The translations under genes were made by a program, and so were the position numbers. This document shows, piece by piece, positions 1 through 6,584 of a stretch of DNA of 8,489 nt; the stretch's first letter is position 1; each line of letters begins with the position of its first letter. Location of the stretch: the NCBI GenBank assembly GCA_023336765.1, contig JAMBLL010000318.1, positions 1 through 8,489 on the forward strand. The letters are read 5' to 3'. The notes below the pieces were generated by a model. The model made no database searches and had not been told where the DNA came from. It saw only the letters and a list, made by a program, of their open reading frames with translations. Source of the DNA: Actinomycetes bacterium. GTDB taxonomy: Bacteria; Actinomycetota; Acidimicrobiia; Spongiisociales; UBA5794.

Positions 1-78
1 CATACCTACTTCGTACTACTGCCCGATGCCTCGCGTGTTCGAGTCGACCCTGCCGAAATCCGGAGTGCCACGAAAGAA

Positions 79-966
79 TCAGGTTCCCCTCGGGTGGTTC
101 GTTATCACGATCTCCCTGAGATGCTCGGGACTCACCTTCGTGTACAGCTGGGTCGTAGAGACACTTGCATGGCCGAGCATCTCCTGGACGGTCCGCAGGT
201 CTGCCCCACCCTCGACCATGTGGGTGGCAGCGCTGTGGCGCAGTACGTGAGGAGACAACCGGGCCCGGTCGATGCCAACGGAAACACCGCGGTACCGAAC
301 GATCCTCCAGATCGCCTGTCGGCTCATGGCGTTTCCTCTCACGGTCAAGAACAGGTTGCCAGGGTCCTTCCCCGGTATCCGAACGGTGAGCCTGTCTTCG
401 AGCCACACACGTATTGCGCGTGCCGCGTACGATCCGACAGGGACGAGTCGTTGCTTGTTTCCCTTCCCTGTCACCATTGCGGTGTCGGTCTCGAAGTCCA
501 CGTCGTATACGTCGAGGCCGATGAGTTCCGAGACACGGCATCCCGTGGCGTACAGCATTTCGAGGATCGCTTTGTCACGTCTACCGATCAGGGTGGTGAG
601 GTCTGGAGCTTCGACCAGTCTTGTAACTTCGTCGATGTCGAGTGCCTTCGGTAGCGCCTGTGGCCGCGACGGCGAAGCAACCGTTGCGGTTGGATCGTCC
701 GTTGCATGGTCCTCTGCGATCAGGAATCGGTGATAGGCCCTGATGGAGGCGAGCTTTCGAGCCACCGACGTGGGCGCAAGTCCCCGCTCGCGCAAAGAGG
801 CAATGTGAACAAGGACAACTTCCTCTGACGTGTTGCCACCGTGACGGACGATCGTCTCGTGATACTGGCTCAGGTCCCTGGCGTATGCCGATGCCGTATG
901 GGGGGACAATCCGCGTTCTGCACGCAACGAAACGATGAACTCGTGCCCGTGCTCAGGTAGCTCCAC
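79..966 (-). CDS. xerD: Tyrosine site-specific recombinase XerD
   Basis: XerD acts with XerC at the dif site to resolve chromosome dimers before cell division. The 295-residue product has an N-terminal SAM-like core-binding domain (about 1-95) and a C-terminal catalytic domain (about 105-290). The full active-site set is visible: R144 in ATGCRVSEL, K168 in TGKGNKQR, H240 and R243 in HVLRH, H266 in LGHAS, and nucleophile Y275 in QLYTKV. As I recall, E. coli XerD has R148, K172, H244, R247, H270 and Y279, a constant offset of four, which argues for XerD over a phage integrase. The GTG at 966 is chosen because it gives the family length and has GGAG seven bases upstream; the frame is open further upstream but only by overlapping the Nudix gene more deeply. 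The start overlaps the end of the Nudix gene by 14 bases, so translation is probably coupled. XerC is not in the window. Confidence 0.95.
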   Translation of the reverse strand: MELPEHGHEFIVSLRAERGLSPHTASAYARDLSQYHETIVRHGGNTSEEVVLVHIASLRERGLAPTSVARKLASIRAYHRFLIAEDHATDDPTATVASPSRPQALPKALDIDEVTRLVEAPDLTTLIGRRDKAILEMLYATGCRVSELIGLDVYDVDFETDTAMVTGKGNKQRLVPVGSYAARAIRVWLEDRLTVRIPGKDPGNLFLTVRGNAMSRQAIWRIVRYRGVSVGIDRARLSPHVLRHSAATHMVEGGADLRTVQEMLGHASVSTTQLYTKVSPEHLREIVITNHPRGT

Positions 967-1504
967 GAAGCCGCTCCGCGAGCAGGATCCCCGCCACCGT
1001 CTTGGCATCGGTGATCGCGCCCCGAGCCACTTCTTCGACTGCCTGTTGGAAGGGCATGGTGAATACCCGCGCTTCTCGTTCTTCAGCACCGACGGGGCGA
1101 GCTATGCCTGGTGTGACCGAGGGTGCGAGATAGATCGTGATCAGCTCATTGGTGAACCCTACGCCGGTCTTGAGATCCGTGAGGTGGATGAGGTCGTGTG
1201 CACCATAGCCTGTCTCTTCTGCGAGTTCTCTCTCAGCGGCGCTGCGCTTGTCCTCACCCCGCATGTCGAGTTTCCCTGCGGGTATCTCCACCACCACCTC
1301 ATCAACGGGTGCCCGGTATTGGGCTATGAGCACGATGTCGTCTCCACAAAGAGGTACGACGGCCACGGCGCCTGGGTGTACGACAACAACCCGTTCGATG
1401 TCCTCGCCGGTCGGTGTGCGAATGGTGGAGACGTCAACGCGCAGGAATCCGAGATCGGCGGCTGTTGCTGTGTGGACTATCTCGAAACCGTGATTGTCGG
1501 TCAA
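953..1504 (-). CDS. Nudix hydrolase, ADP-ribose pyrophosphatase-like
   Basis: A 183-residue Nudix hydrolase, expected to cleave a nucleoside diphosphate linked to another moiety (ADP-ribose in the closest family) in the cytoplasm. The Nudix box lies at residues 77-100: G77, E84, R92-E93, E96-E97, G99. It has six rather than five residues between G77 and E84, because an extra residue sits in the AGKLDMRGED loop. As I remember it, M. tuberculosis Rv1700, an ADP-ribose pyrophosphatase in the same genomic position, shares this spacing. The proline usual after the box in ADP-ribose pyrophosphatases (SPGF-like) reads GVGF here (114-117), so the substrate is not certain. The only start that gives a full N-terminus is TTG at 1504. 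It overlaps the pyrG stop as TTGA, with a weak AGG upstream. The 3' end overlaps xerD. Confidence 0.9.
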   Translation of the reverse strand: MTDNHGFEIVHTATAADLGFLRVDVSTIRTPTGEDIERVVVVHPGAVAVVPLCGDDIVLIAQYRAPVDEVVVEIPAGKLDMRGEDKRSAAERELAEETGYGAHDLIHLTDLKTGVGFTNELITIYLAPSVTPGIARPVGAEEREARVFTMPFQQAVEEVARGAITDAKTVAGILLAERLRGAT

Positions 1505-3150
1505 CTGACCTGCTTTGCCACCGGCACATCGGTCCTCGATGGAGGTTGTGTCGTCACAGCAGCCGTGGCAGCGGCGACGAACCCATCGAACAGAGGGTGT
1601 GGGGCATCAGGTCGCGACACGAGTTCTGGATGAGCCTGGGTCGCGATGAAATACGGATGGTCGGGGATCTCGATGAATTCGACGAGTCTGTCGTCTGGTG
1701 AGGTACCAGACATCGACATCCCGCCTTCGATCAGGGCCTGGCGGTATCTGTTGTTCACTTCCCAACGGTGCCGGTGACGCTCATAGACAACCTCTGATCC
1801 ATAGAGCGACCGTGCGAGGGAGCCTTCCTCAAGTTTGGCTGGATACACACCAAGACGCATCGTGCCACCCTTGTCGGAAACGTCCTTCTGTGTCTCCAAC
1901 AGGTCGATGACAGGATCGGGAGTCAGTGGGTCGAACTCACTGGAGTGGGCGTTCATCAATCCGAGAACGTTTCGCGAGTACTCGATCACCGCACATTGGA
2001 GACCGAGACAGAGGCCCAGGAAGGGGACGTTGTGTTCCCTGGCGTAGCGGACTGCCTGGATCTTCCCTTCGATGCCTCTGATCCCGAAGCCACCAGGCAC
2101 GAGGATGCCATCAAGGTCCTCGAGATACGAATCGACGAGCATGCCGTCGATGTTCTCGGCTGCGATCCATCGGATGTTGACGTTGACTCGAGACGTGCGG
2201 CCGGCGTGGCGTAGTGCCTCGACAACAGAGAGATATGCATCGGGGAGATCTATGTACTTGCCAACGATCCCGATGGTGATCTCGCCCGTCGGCGATGCCA
2301 TGGCGCTCACCATCTCTTCCCATGCCTTCAGGTCCGGTTCGGGGTCGTCGAGTTCGAGTTCCCGGCACACGACCGTATCGAGACCTGCCTCGTGGAGGGC
2401 CAGTGGCACGGCGTAGATGTTCGACACGTCGAGCGCATTGATCACAGCGTCGGGTTCAACGTCACAAAAGAGGCTGATCTTGCGTCTGGCGCTGTCGTCG
2501 ATCGGCCGATCAGAGCGAACGACGATGATCTCGGGAAGGATGCCCCTGGAGCGGAGTTCAGCAACAGAGTGTTGCGTCGGTTTGGTCTTGAGCTCCTCGC
2601 TCGTGGACAGGTACGGCACAAGGGTGACATGGATGTAACAGACGTTCTCCTCGCCCACATCCTTGCGCATCTGGCGAATCGCCTCGAGGAACGGGAGCGA
2701 TTCGATGTCTCCAACTGTCCCTCCAACCTCGGTGATGACGACGTCCACGTCGTCTCGCTGACCCAATTTGCGAATCCGCGACTTGATCTCGTTGGTGATG
2801 TGTGGGATGACCTGGACCGTTGCACCGAGATAATCGCCACGGCGTTCCTTGCGGATCACAGACTGATAGATGGAACCCGTCGTGACGTTCGAGTCGCGAC
2901 TGAGCCGTTCTCCAACGAAACGCTCGTAGTGTCCAAGGTCGAGATCTGTCTCCCCACCGTCATCCGTCACGTACACCTCGCCGTGTTCGAACGGGTTCAT
3001 CGTTCCTGGATCGACATTGATGTAGGGGTCGAGTTTCTGTAGGACGACGCGGTATCCTCTGGCTTTGAGGAGTCGTCCCAGCGATGCCGAGGTGATGCCC
3101 TTGCCAAGGCTCGAAGTCACCCCACCGGTTACGAATACGTGCTTGATCAC
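1501..3150 (-). CDS. pyrG: CTP synthase (glutamine hydrolysing)
   Basis: PyrG makes CTP from UTP, ATP and glutamine-derived ammonia, the last step of pyrimidine nucleotide synthesis. From the GTG start the protein has 549 residues, the normal family length. The N-terminal synthetase domain (about 1-270) opens with FVTGG and the ATP loop SSLGKGI (13-19), followed by the UTP/CTP-site stretch KLDPYINVDPGTM near residue 40. The class I glutamine amidotransferase domain (about 290-530) carries GGFGIRG, nucleophile C381 in FLGLCLGLQ, and H507/E509 in AHPEL. An ATG six bases earlier (3156) would add two residues, but GGAGG at 3157-3161 directly abuts that ATG, whereas it lies six bases before the GTG at 3150, so GTG is preferred. 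The gene follows a short gap after recN that contains a likely promoter. It ends in a four-base TTGA overlap with the Nudix gene. Confidence 0.97.
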   Translation of the reverse strand: MIKHVFVTGGVTSSLGKGITSASLGRLLKARGYRVVLQKLDPYINVDPGTMNPFEHGEVYVTDDGGETDLDLGHYERFVGERLSRDSNVTTGSIYQSVIRKERRGDYLGATVQVIPHITNEIKSRIRKLGQRDDVDVVITEVGGTVGDIESLPFLEAIRQMRKDVGEENVCYIHVTLVPYLSTSEELKTKPTQHSVAELRSRGILPEIIVVRSDRPIDDSARRKISLFCDVEPDAVINALDVSNIYAVPLALHEAGLDTVVCRELELDDPEPDLKAWEEMVSAMASPTGEITIGIVGKYIDLPDAYLSVVEALRHAGRTSRVNVNIRWIAAENIDGMLVDSYLEDLDGILVPGGFGIRGIEGKIQAVRYAREHNVPFLGLCLGLQCAVIEYSRNVLGLMNAHSSEFDPLTPDPVIDLLETQKDVSDKGGTMRLGVYPAKLEEGSLARSLYGSEVVYERHRHRWEVNNRYRQALIEGGMSMSGTSPDDRLVEFIEIPDHPYFIATQAHPELVSRPDAPHPLFDGFVAAATAAVTTQPPSRTDVPVAKQVS

Positions 3151-3156
3151 GTGCAT

Positions 3157-3161
3157 CCTCC
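3157..3161 (-). promoter_or_regulatory. Shine-Dalgarno site of pyrG
   Basis: On the minus strand this reads GGAGG. It touches the ATG at 3156 with no spacer and is six bases from the in-frame GTG at 3150. This spacing decides the pyrG start in favour of GTG. Confidence 0.7.
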
Positions 3162-3176
3162 GCCTGGGAAGTACGG

Positions 3177-3185
3177 ATGATACCA
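3177..3185 (-). promoter_or_regulatory. Probable extended -10 promoter for pyrG-nudix-xerD
   Basis: In the only real gap of the block, between recN and pyrG, the minus strand reads TGGTATCAT. This matches the extended -10 pattern TG-N-TATAAT with one mismatch. No good -35 box is seen 17 bases upstream, where the sequence is GCGTGA inside recN, as is common for extended -10 promoters. The predicted start of transcription near 3170 leaves a leader of about 20 bases that includes the GGAGG site. This is a pattern match only; no transcript data are available. Confidence 0.5.
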
Positions 3186-3199
3186 GAGTTCACTGATCC

Positions 3200-4822
3200 T
3201 CACGCGCTTTCCCCCTTATCTCTGCTGTCATCGGCGAGTTCGAGTAGTTCCTCGGCGTGACCCATTGCCGTGTCTGAACCCTCCATTCCCGCAAGCATAC
3301 GCGAGATCTCAGCAGTTCTGGAGGTCCCCTCGAGAACGGTGATCGTCGCAGTCGTTCCCTCTCTCGCTACGGTGAAATGATGATCTCCGTGGGCTGCTAC
3401 CTGGGGAAGGTGTGTGACACAGATCACCTGGCGGGTGCGTGCAAGTGATGCCAGCTTCTCACCCATAGCAAGGGCTGTGGTTCCGCCGACACCTGCATCG
3501 ATCTCGTCGAAGGCCACAACGTCGGCATCTGCAACACCACAGGCAAGAGTCAGCGCAAGGACGAGACGTGAGAGTTCCCCACCCGATGCAATGGAGGCGA
3601 TGGGTGCCCGAGTCAGGGAGTCGTCCGAAGCGAACAGCACGGTGAGTCTGTCGGTACCTGTTGCTCCTGGATCCTTCGGTTCGATGAGGATGCTGACGAT
3701 CGGCTTGTCGAACCCGAGGTCCTTGAGATGATCGATCGTGACGCGTGATACATCAACGGCGCGGCCGGTACGCAGGTTGGTGAGTTCCGTTGCCGCCGCT
3801 GTGAGAGTATCCGCGGCCTCAGCGTGGCGGACTTCGAGTGTCTCTGCTGCGAGGAGGAGACCGTCGATGGCTTCGGCTCTCTGGCTGGCAGATTTCGCGA
3901 ATGCGCTGATGTCGGCGATCGTCTCTCCATACTTGCGTTTGAGTGCGGAGAGGTCGGCGAGGCGTTGCTCGTCGGTGGCGAGGGCATGGGGGTTCGCCTC
4001 GATGCCATCGCCGTACCTCGCGATGTCGACGGACACCTCGTGGAGGTTTGCCATGGCACTGGCAAGCCTGTCGCGTAGATCCGCAATTCCGGGATCCAGC
4101 CGGAGAACCCGATCCAGGGACACGAGGGCCGAACCGATTGCTCGGTCAACTCCTGTCTCTCCAAGAGCTTCCGAAGCCGCTGCGATCTCGGTGGAGATCT
4201 CCTCGGCGTGGCGAAGTCGGCCCAATCTGGTGCGAAGTTCCTCTTCGTCTCCCACCACAAAGGCGGCGTCGGTGATCTCTTCGATCTGGAATCGGGTCAT
4301 CTGGAGTTCTCGTTCGAGACCCCTGCGGTCGGATCCGATCGTCTCCATCTCGGTTTCTATCGAACGAAGCTCTCGATAGGCATCGGTGTACGCGGCCAGA
4401 GTTAGGCGCTGGTCAGGGGTGAATGTTCCATCGATGAGCCCACGGATGCCGTCGGATCTGGTCAAGGTGTGCTGGTCGTGCTGGCCAACGATGCTCACGC
4501 GCGGTCCAACGATGTCGGTGATCTGTGTTGCAGTGACAGGAGTGCCATTGAGATAGGCACGCGACCGATTCTTCGTGACGACTCGTCTCACAACGAGTTC
4601 CTCATCCCCTACTCCCAGGAATCTCGCTGCAACCTCGGCCGTATCGTCGTGCGGTCCGATGGTTCCTTTCGACGCCGTTCCTCCACTCACGAGGCGCAGG
4701 GCCCCGAGGATCAGGGTCTTGCCCGTCCCCGTTTCTCCTGTGATGACGGTCAGCCCTGGCCCGGGTGTAAGAACAGCATCAGCGATGAGGCCAACGTTGC
4801 GCGCACGGATCTCATCCAGCAT
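3200..4822 (-). CDS. recN: DNA repair ATPase RecN
   Basis: RecN is an SMC-like ATPase that is recruited to double-strand breaks and supports recombinational repair. The 540-residue product has an N-terminal ATPase half with Walker A at 29-36 (GETGTGKT; the commoner form is GETGAGKS) and a Q-loop near Q114 in VGQHDQH. A central coiled-coil-rich region (about 140-350) is rich in Glu, Arg, Ala and Leu. The C-terminal half has the ABC signature SGGELS (413-418), Walker B ending in D439-E440 within FDEIDAGVGG, and the H-loop H471 in VTHLPQ. ATG at 4822 is chosen because homologues begin with a MLxEIRxxNxxLI-like segment, and it overlaps the end of nadK by 11 bases. The frame stays open for 62 codons upstream, but that part lies inside nadK. 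The Shine-Dalgarno match is weak, consistent with coupled translation. Confidence 0.96.
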   Translation of the reverse strand: MLDEIRARNVGLIADAVLTPGPGLTVITGETGTGKTLILGALRLVSGGTASKGTIGPHDDTAEVAARFLGVGDEELVVRRVVTKNRSRAYLNGTPVTATQITDIVGPRVSIVGQHDQHTLTRSDGIRGLIDGTFTPDQRLTLAAYTDAYRELRSIETEMETIGSDRRGLERELQMTRFQIEEITDAAFVVGDEEELRTRLGRLRHAEEISTEIAAASEALGETGVDRAIGSALVSLDRVLRLDPGIADLRDRLASAMANLHEVSVDIARYGDGIEANPHALATDEQRLADLSALKRKYGETIADISAFAKSASQRAEAIDGLLLAAETLEVRHAEAADTLTAAATELTNLRTGRAVDVSRVTIDHLKDLGFDKPIVSILIEPKDPGATGTDRLTVLFASDDSLTRAPIASIASGGELSRLVLALTLACGVADADVVAFDEIDAGVGGTTALAMGEKLASLARTRQVICVTHLPQVAAHGDHHFTVAREGTTATITVLEGTSRTAEISRMLAGMEGSDTAMGHAEELLELADDSRDKGESA

Positions 4823-5597
4823 CGCCAAGTCCGAACTGGTCGCGAACCGCTTCGGGGAACGGGTGCCTCCCAAGGCTGAGGAATCCGACCATCGACGGTC
4901 CCCGCTCGATCGTGATGTCCTGGCCGGAAGGCAGGACGCAGAGTTCACGACCATCCACATTGATGCGCGCAGGCCGGTCAACGAGGACACGCAGCGTAAC
5001 AACAGCATCCGGTGCGAGAACGATGGGGCGGGTAAGCAGGCTGTGGGGAGCGATCGGTGTCAGGATCAACGCATCGAGTGACGGATCGACCACAGGCCCA
5101 CCTGCCGAGAGCGAGTAGGCAGTCGACCCGAGTGAGGATGCAACGATGATCCCATCGGTGCGGTAGGAAGCGAGATCGCTGCCGTTCACCTGGACCGCCA
5201 CCTCGATGATGCGTTGACTGACCACCTTCTCAACGACGATGTCGTTGATCGCAAGCGCATACACATCGCCGGACCTGACCGAAACGGTGCTGTGGCGCCT
5301 CACGGTGTACGAGTCATGGGCGATGGCGTTTGCGAGGTCACCGATCTCGGATGCCTCGTACTCAGCGAGATACCCGACCCGTCCGACATTCACACCACAG
5401 AGAGGAATGTCGAGGTCAAGGGCTGCTGAGGCCGCAGCGAGCACCGTTCCATCTCCGCCGATAGCAACGATCGCTTCGGGATCGGCAAGGTCGTATGCAG
5501 CTTCGACGGAACGTTCTGTGAGCATCGCGATGAGGTCGCGGGCGATCTCATCTGCTTGAGGTTTGTCGTTTCGAACAACGATCCGTATGCGCTTCAC
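4812..5597 (-). CDS. nadK: NAD kinase
   Basis: NadK phosphorylates NAD to NADP in the cytoplasm, using ATP or polyphosphate in actinobacteria. The 261-residue protein has the diagnostic GGDGT motif at 47-51 with catalytic D49, and a glycine-rich substrate-binding stretch running from DGIIVASSLGSTAYS to AGGP at 148-168. It also has TPIAPHSL near 180 and a beta-sandwich C-terminus. The usual NE motif of the family reads N118-D119 here (AINDIVV), a conservative change. At 261 residues it is on the short side, because it starts right at the nucleotide-binding domain (MKRIRIVV). The start is GTG at 5597, in a GTGA overlap with the tlyA stop, and it has a strong AAAGGAG seven bases upstream. Confidence 0.96.
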   Translation of the reverse strand: MKRIRIVVRNDKPQADEIARDLIAMLTERSVEAAYDLADPEAIVAIGGDGTVLAAASAALDLDIPLCGVNVGRVGYLAEYEASEIGDLANAIAHDSYTVRRHSTVSVRSGDVYALAINDIVVEKVVSQRIIEVAVQVNGSDLASYRTDGIIVASSLGSTAYSLSAGGPVVDPSLDALILTPIAPHSLLTRPIVLAPDAVVTLRVLVDRPARINVDGRELCVLPSGQDITIERGPSMVGFLSLGRHPFPEAVRDQFGLGDAG

Positions 5598-6382
5598 AGC
5601 GTCACTCCTTTGGTGAGTTCTGCGATGACATCGTCGTGCACGGTACCGCGTTGACGTCTGAACCATGTGACATACTCGATATTGCCCGCCGTCCCAGTGA
5701 TCGGCGACTCGATGATGCCACACAGCCCAAGACCGATGGAGCGATAGTCCGACACGACGTCATGGACAACATCGTATCGCACAGCTGCGTCACGAACGAT
5801 GCCCCCCTTTCCCACCCTCTCCCTCCCGGCCTCGAACTGAGGCTTGACGAGGAGGATCCAATCAGCATCGACCCCTCCAAGAGCGTTGAGGGCATTCGAG
5901 ACGGTCGTGAGGGAGATGAACGAGAGATCACCCACGATAAGGTCGAACGGTGCTCCGATCTCGGTGGGATCAGCGTGCCGGATGTTCGTGCGTTCGATCA
6001 CCTCGACATTTGGCTCGTTTCGTATCCGCCAGTGCAGCTGCCCGTACCCAACATCGAGTGCGACCACGCTAGCGATGCCTCTTTGGAGCAGGCAGTCCGT
6101 GAAGCCGCCGGTGGATGCTCCGACATCGATCGCACGCCTGCCGTCTATGGGAACGCCGAAGGTGTCGAGGGCGGCATCGAGTTTCTTGCCAGCTCGACTT
6201 ACGAACGGTTCAGGCTTTGCCACCAGATGAACGGCATCGGCGGGTGATACGAGTGTTGAAGGCTTGGGTGCAGCGTTTGCGTTGACTCGTACAAGGCCAG
6301 CGTCGATGGCTCGGCGTGCTTGTGTGCGACTTTCGACGAGTTTTCGTCGGACGAGTTCAGCATCGAGTCTTCGTCTGGTCAG
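5594..6382 (-). CDS. tlyA: rRNA cytidine-2'-O-methyltransferase TlyA, probable CTG start
   Basis: TlyA methylates the 2'-O of C1409 in 16S rRNA and/or C1920 in 23S rRNA (E. coli numbering); its loss gives capreomycin resistance in mycobacteria. From CTG at 6382 the protein has 262 residues. An S4 RNA-binding domain at about 3-55 opens with TRRRLDAELVRR and includes SRTQARRAIDAGLVRVN. An FtsJ-type methyltransferase domain follows, with SAM motif DVGASTGGFTD (86-96). The tetrad K67, D152, K180 and E236 sits two residues before the K69-D154-K182-E238 that I recall for M. tuberculosis TlyA, which supports this N-terminus. About 15 residues follow the NIEYVTWF strand, a tail resembling the longer type II TlyA. 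No ATG, GTG or TTG exists in frame from the upstream stop at 6515-6517 down to GTG 6223, and that GTG would delete the S4 domain. The CTG overlaps the upstream stop as CTGA. Confidence 0.9.
   Translation of the reverse strand: MTRRRLDAELVRRKLVESRTQARRAIDAGLVRVNANAAPKPSTLVSPADAVHLVAKPEPFVSRAGKKLDAALDTFGVPIDGRRAIDVGASTGGFTDCLLQRGIASVVALDVGYGQLHWRIRNEPNVEVIERTNIRHADPTEIGAPFDLIVGDLSFISLTTVSNALNALGGVDADWILLVKPQFEAGRERVGKGGIVRDAAVRYDVVHDVVSDYRSIGLGLCGIIESPITGTAGNIEYVTWFRRQRGTVHDDVIAELTKGVTL
5605..5611 (-). promoter_or_regulatory. Strong Shine-Dalgarno site of nadK
   Basis: The minus strand reads AAAGGAG, seven bases before the GTG at 5597 and inside the last codons of tlyA. It fixes the GTG start although an in-frame ATG exists further upstream inside tlyA. 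Confidence 0.8.
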
Positions 6383-6549
6383 GATGGATCCTCTGGTACC
6401 GGTTCGGGTGTGGAGGTTGTCCCATCGAGCTCGCCGGCGAGGCGGTCTGCCAGGTCTTCTGCGATCCCTGGCGCATCGGCCGGGTCGGCATCGTGTAACG
6501 ACTGAAGGTCGGTGTCACGTGCTTCTGGGTCGATTGGTCTGTCCGTCAT
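6379..6549 (-). CDS. Small acidic protein of unknown function (Rv1693-like position)
   Basis: A protein of about 56 residues, rich in Asp, Glu, Ala and Pro, with no Cys, Trp, Tyr or Phe and a Pro/Thr/Glu-rich C-terminus (TSTPEPVPEDPS). I recognise no domain, signal peptide or membrane segment. It is probably a real gene because it exactly fills the space between the HAD gene and tlyA, ends in a CTGA overlap with tlyA, and stands where I recall M. tuberculosis having a 58-residue hypothetical protein (Rv1693). The chosen start is ATG 6549, with AGGGGA at 6560-6565 about ten bases upstream. An alternative ATG at 6588 overlaps the HAD stop as ATGA and would add 13 residues, but lacks a purine-rich site. 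The central segment (DLQSLHDADPADAPGIAEDLADRLAGEL) could form a short amphipathic helix. Its role could be no more than coupling tlyA translation. Confidence 0.7.
   Translation of the reverse strand: MTDRPIDPEARDTDLQSLHDADPADAPGIAEDLADRLAGELDGTTSTPEPVPEDPS
6389..6394 (-). promoter_or_regulatory. Shine-Dalgarno site of tlyA supporting the CTG start
   Basis: The minus strand reads AGAGGA and is separated by six bases (TCCATC) from the CTG at 6382. The match and spacing suit a start at this CTG; the neighbouring ATC codon at 6385 would be only three bases away. Confidence 0.55.
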
Positions 6550-6584
6550 GTGTGCATTATCCCCTATCTGTGGTGTGGTCGTGC

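Noticed and set aside
1..78. CAT at 1-3, a possible minus-strand ATG of the next gene after xerD
   Set aside because: Only the start codon would be inside the window, and the preceding GAAGTAGGT is too close for a normal ribosome site. No terminator is visible here either.
935..1633. Plus-strand open frame of 232 codons opposite the Nudix gene and the pyrG end
   Set aside because: Antisense to two well-supported genes; the Cys-rich translation is typical of a shadow frame.
2392..3042. Plus-strand open frame of 216 codons opposite pyrG
   Set aside because: A shadow of the PyrG synthetase domain, with no ribosome site or family match.
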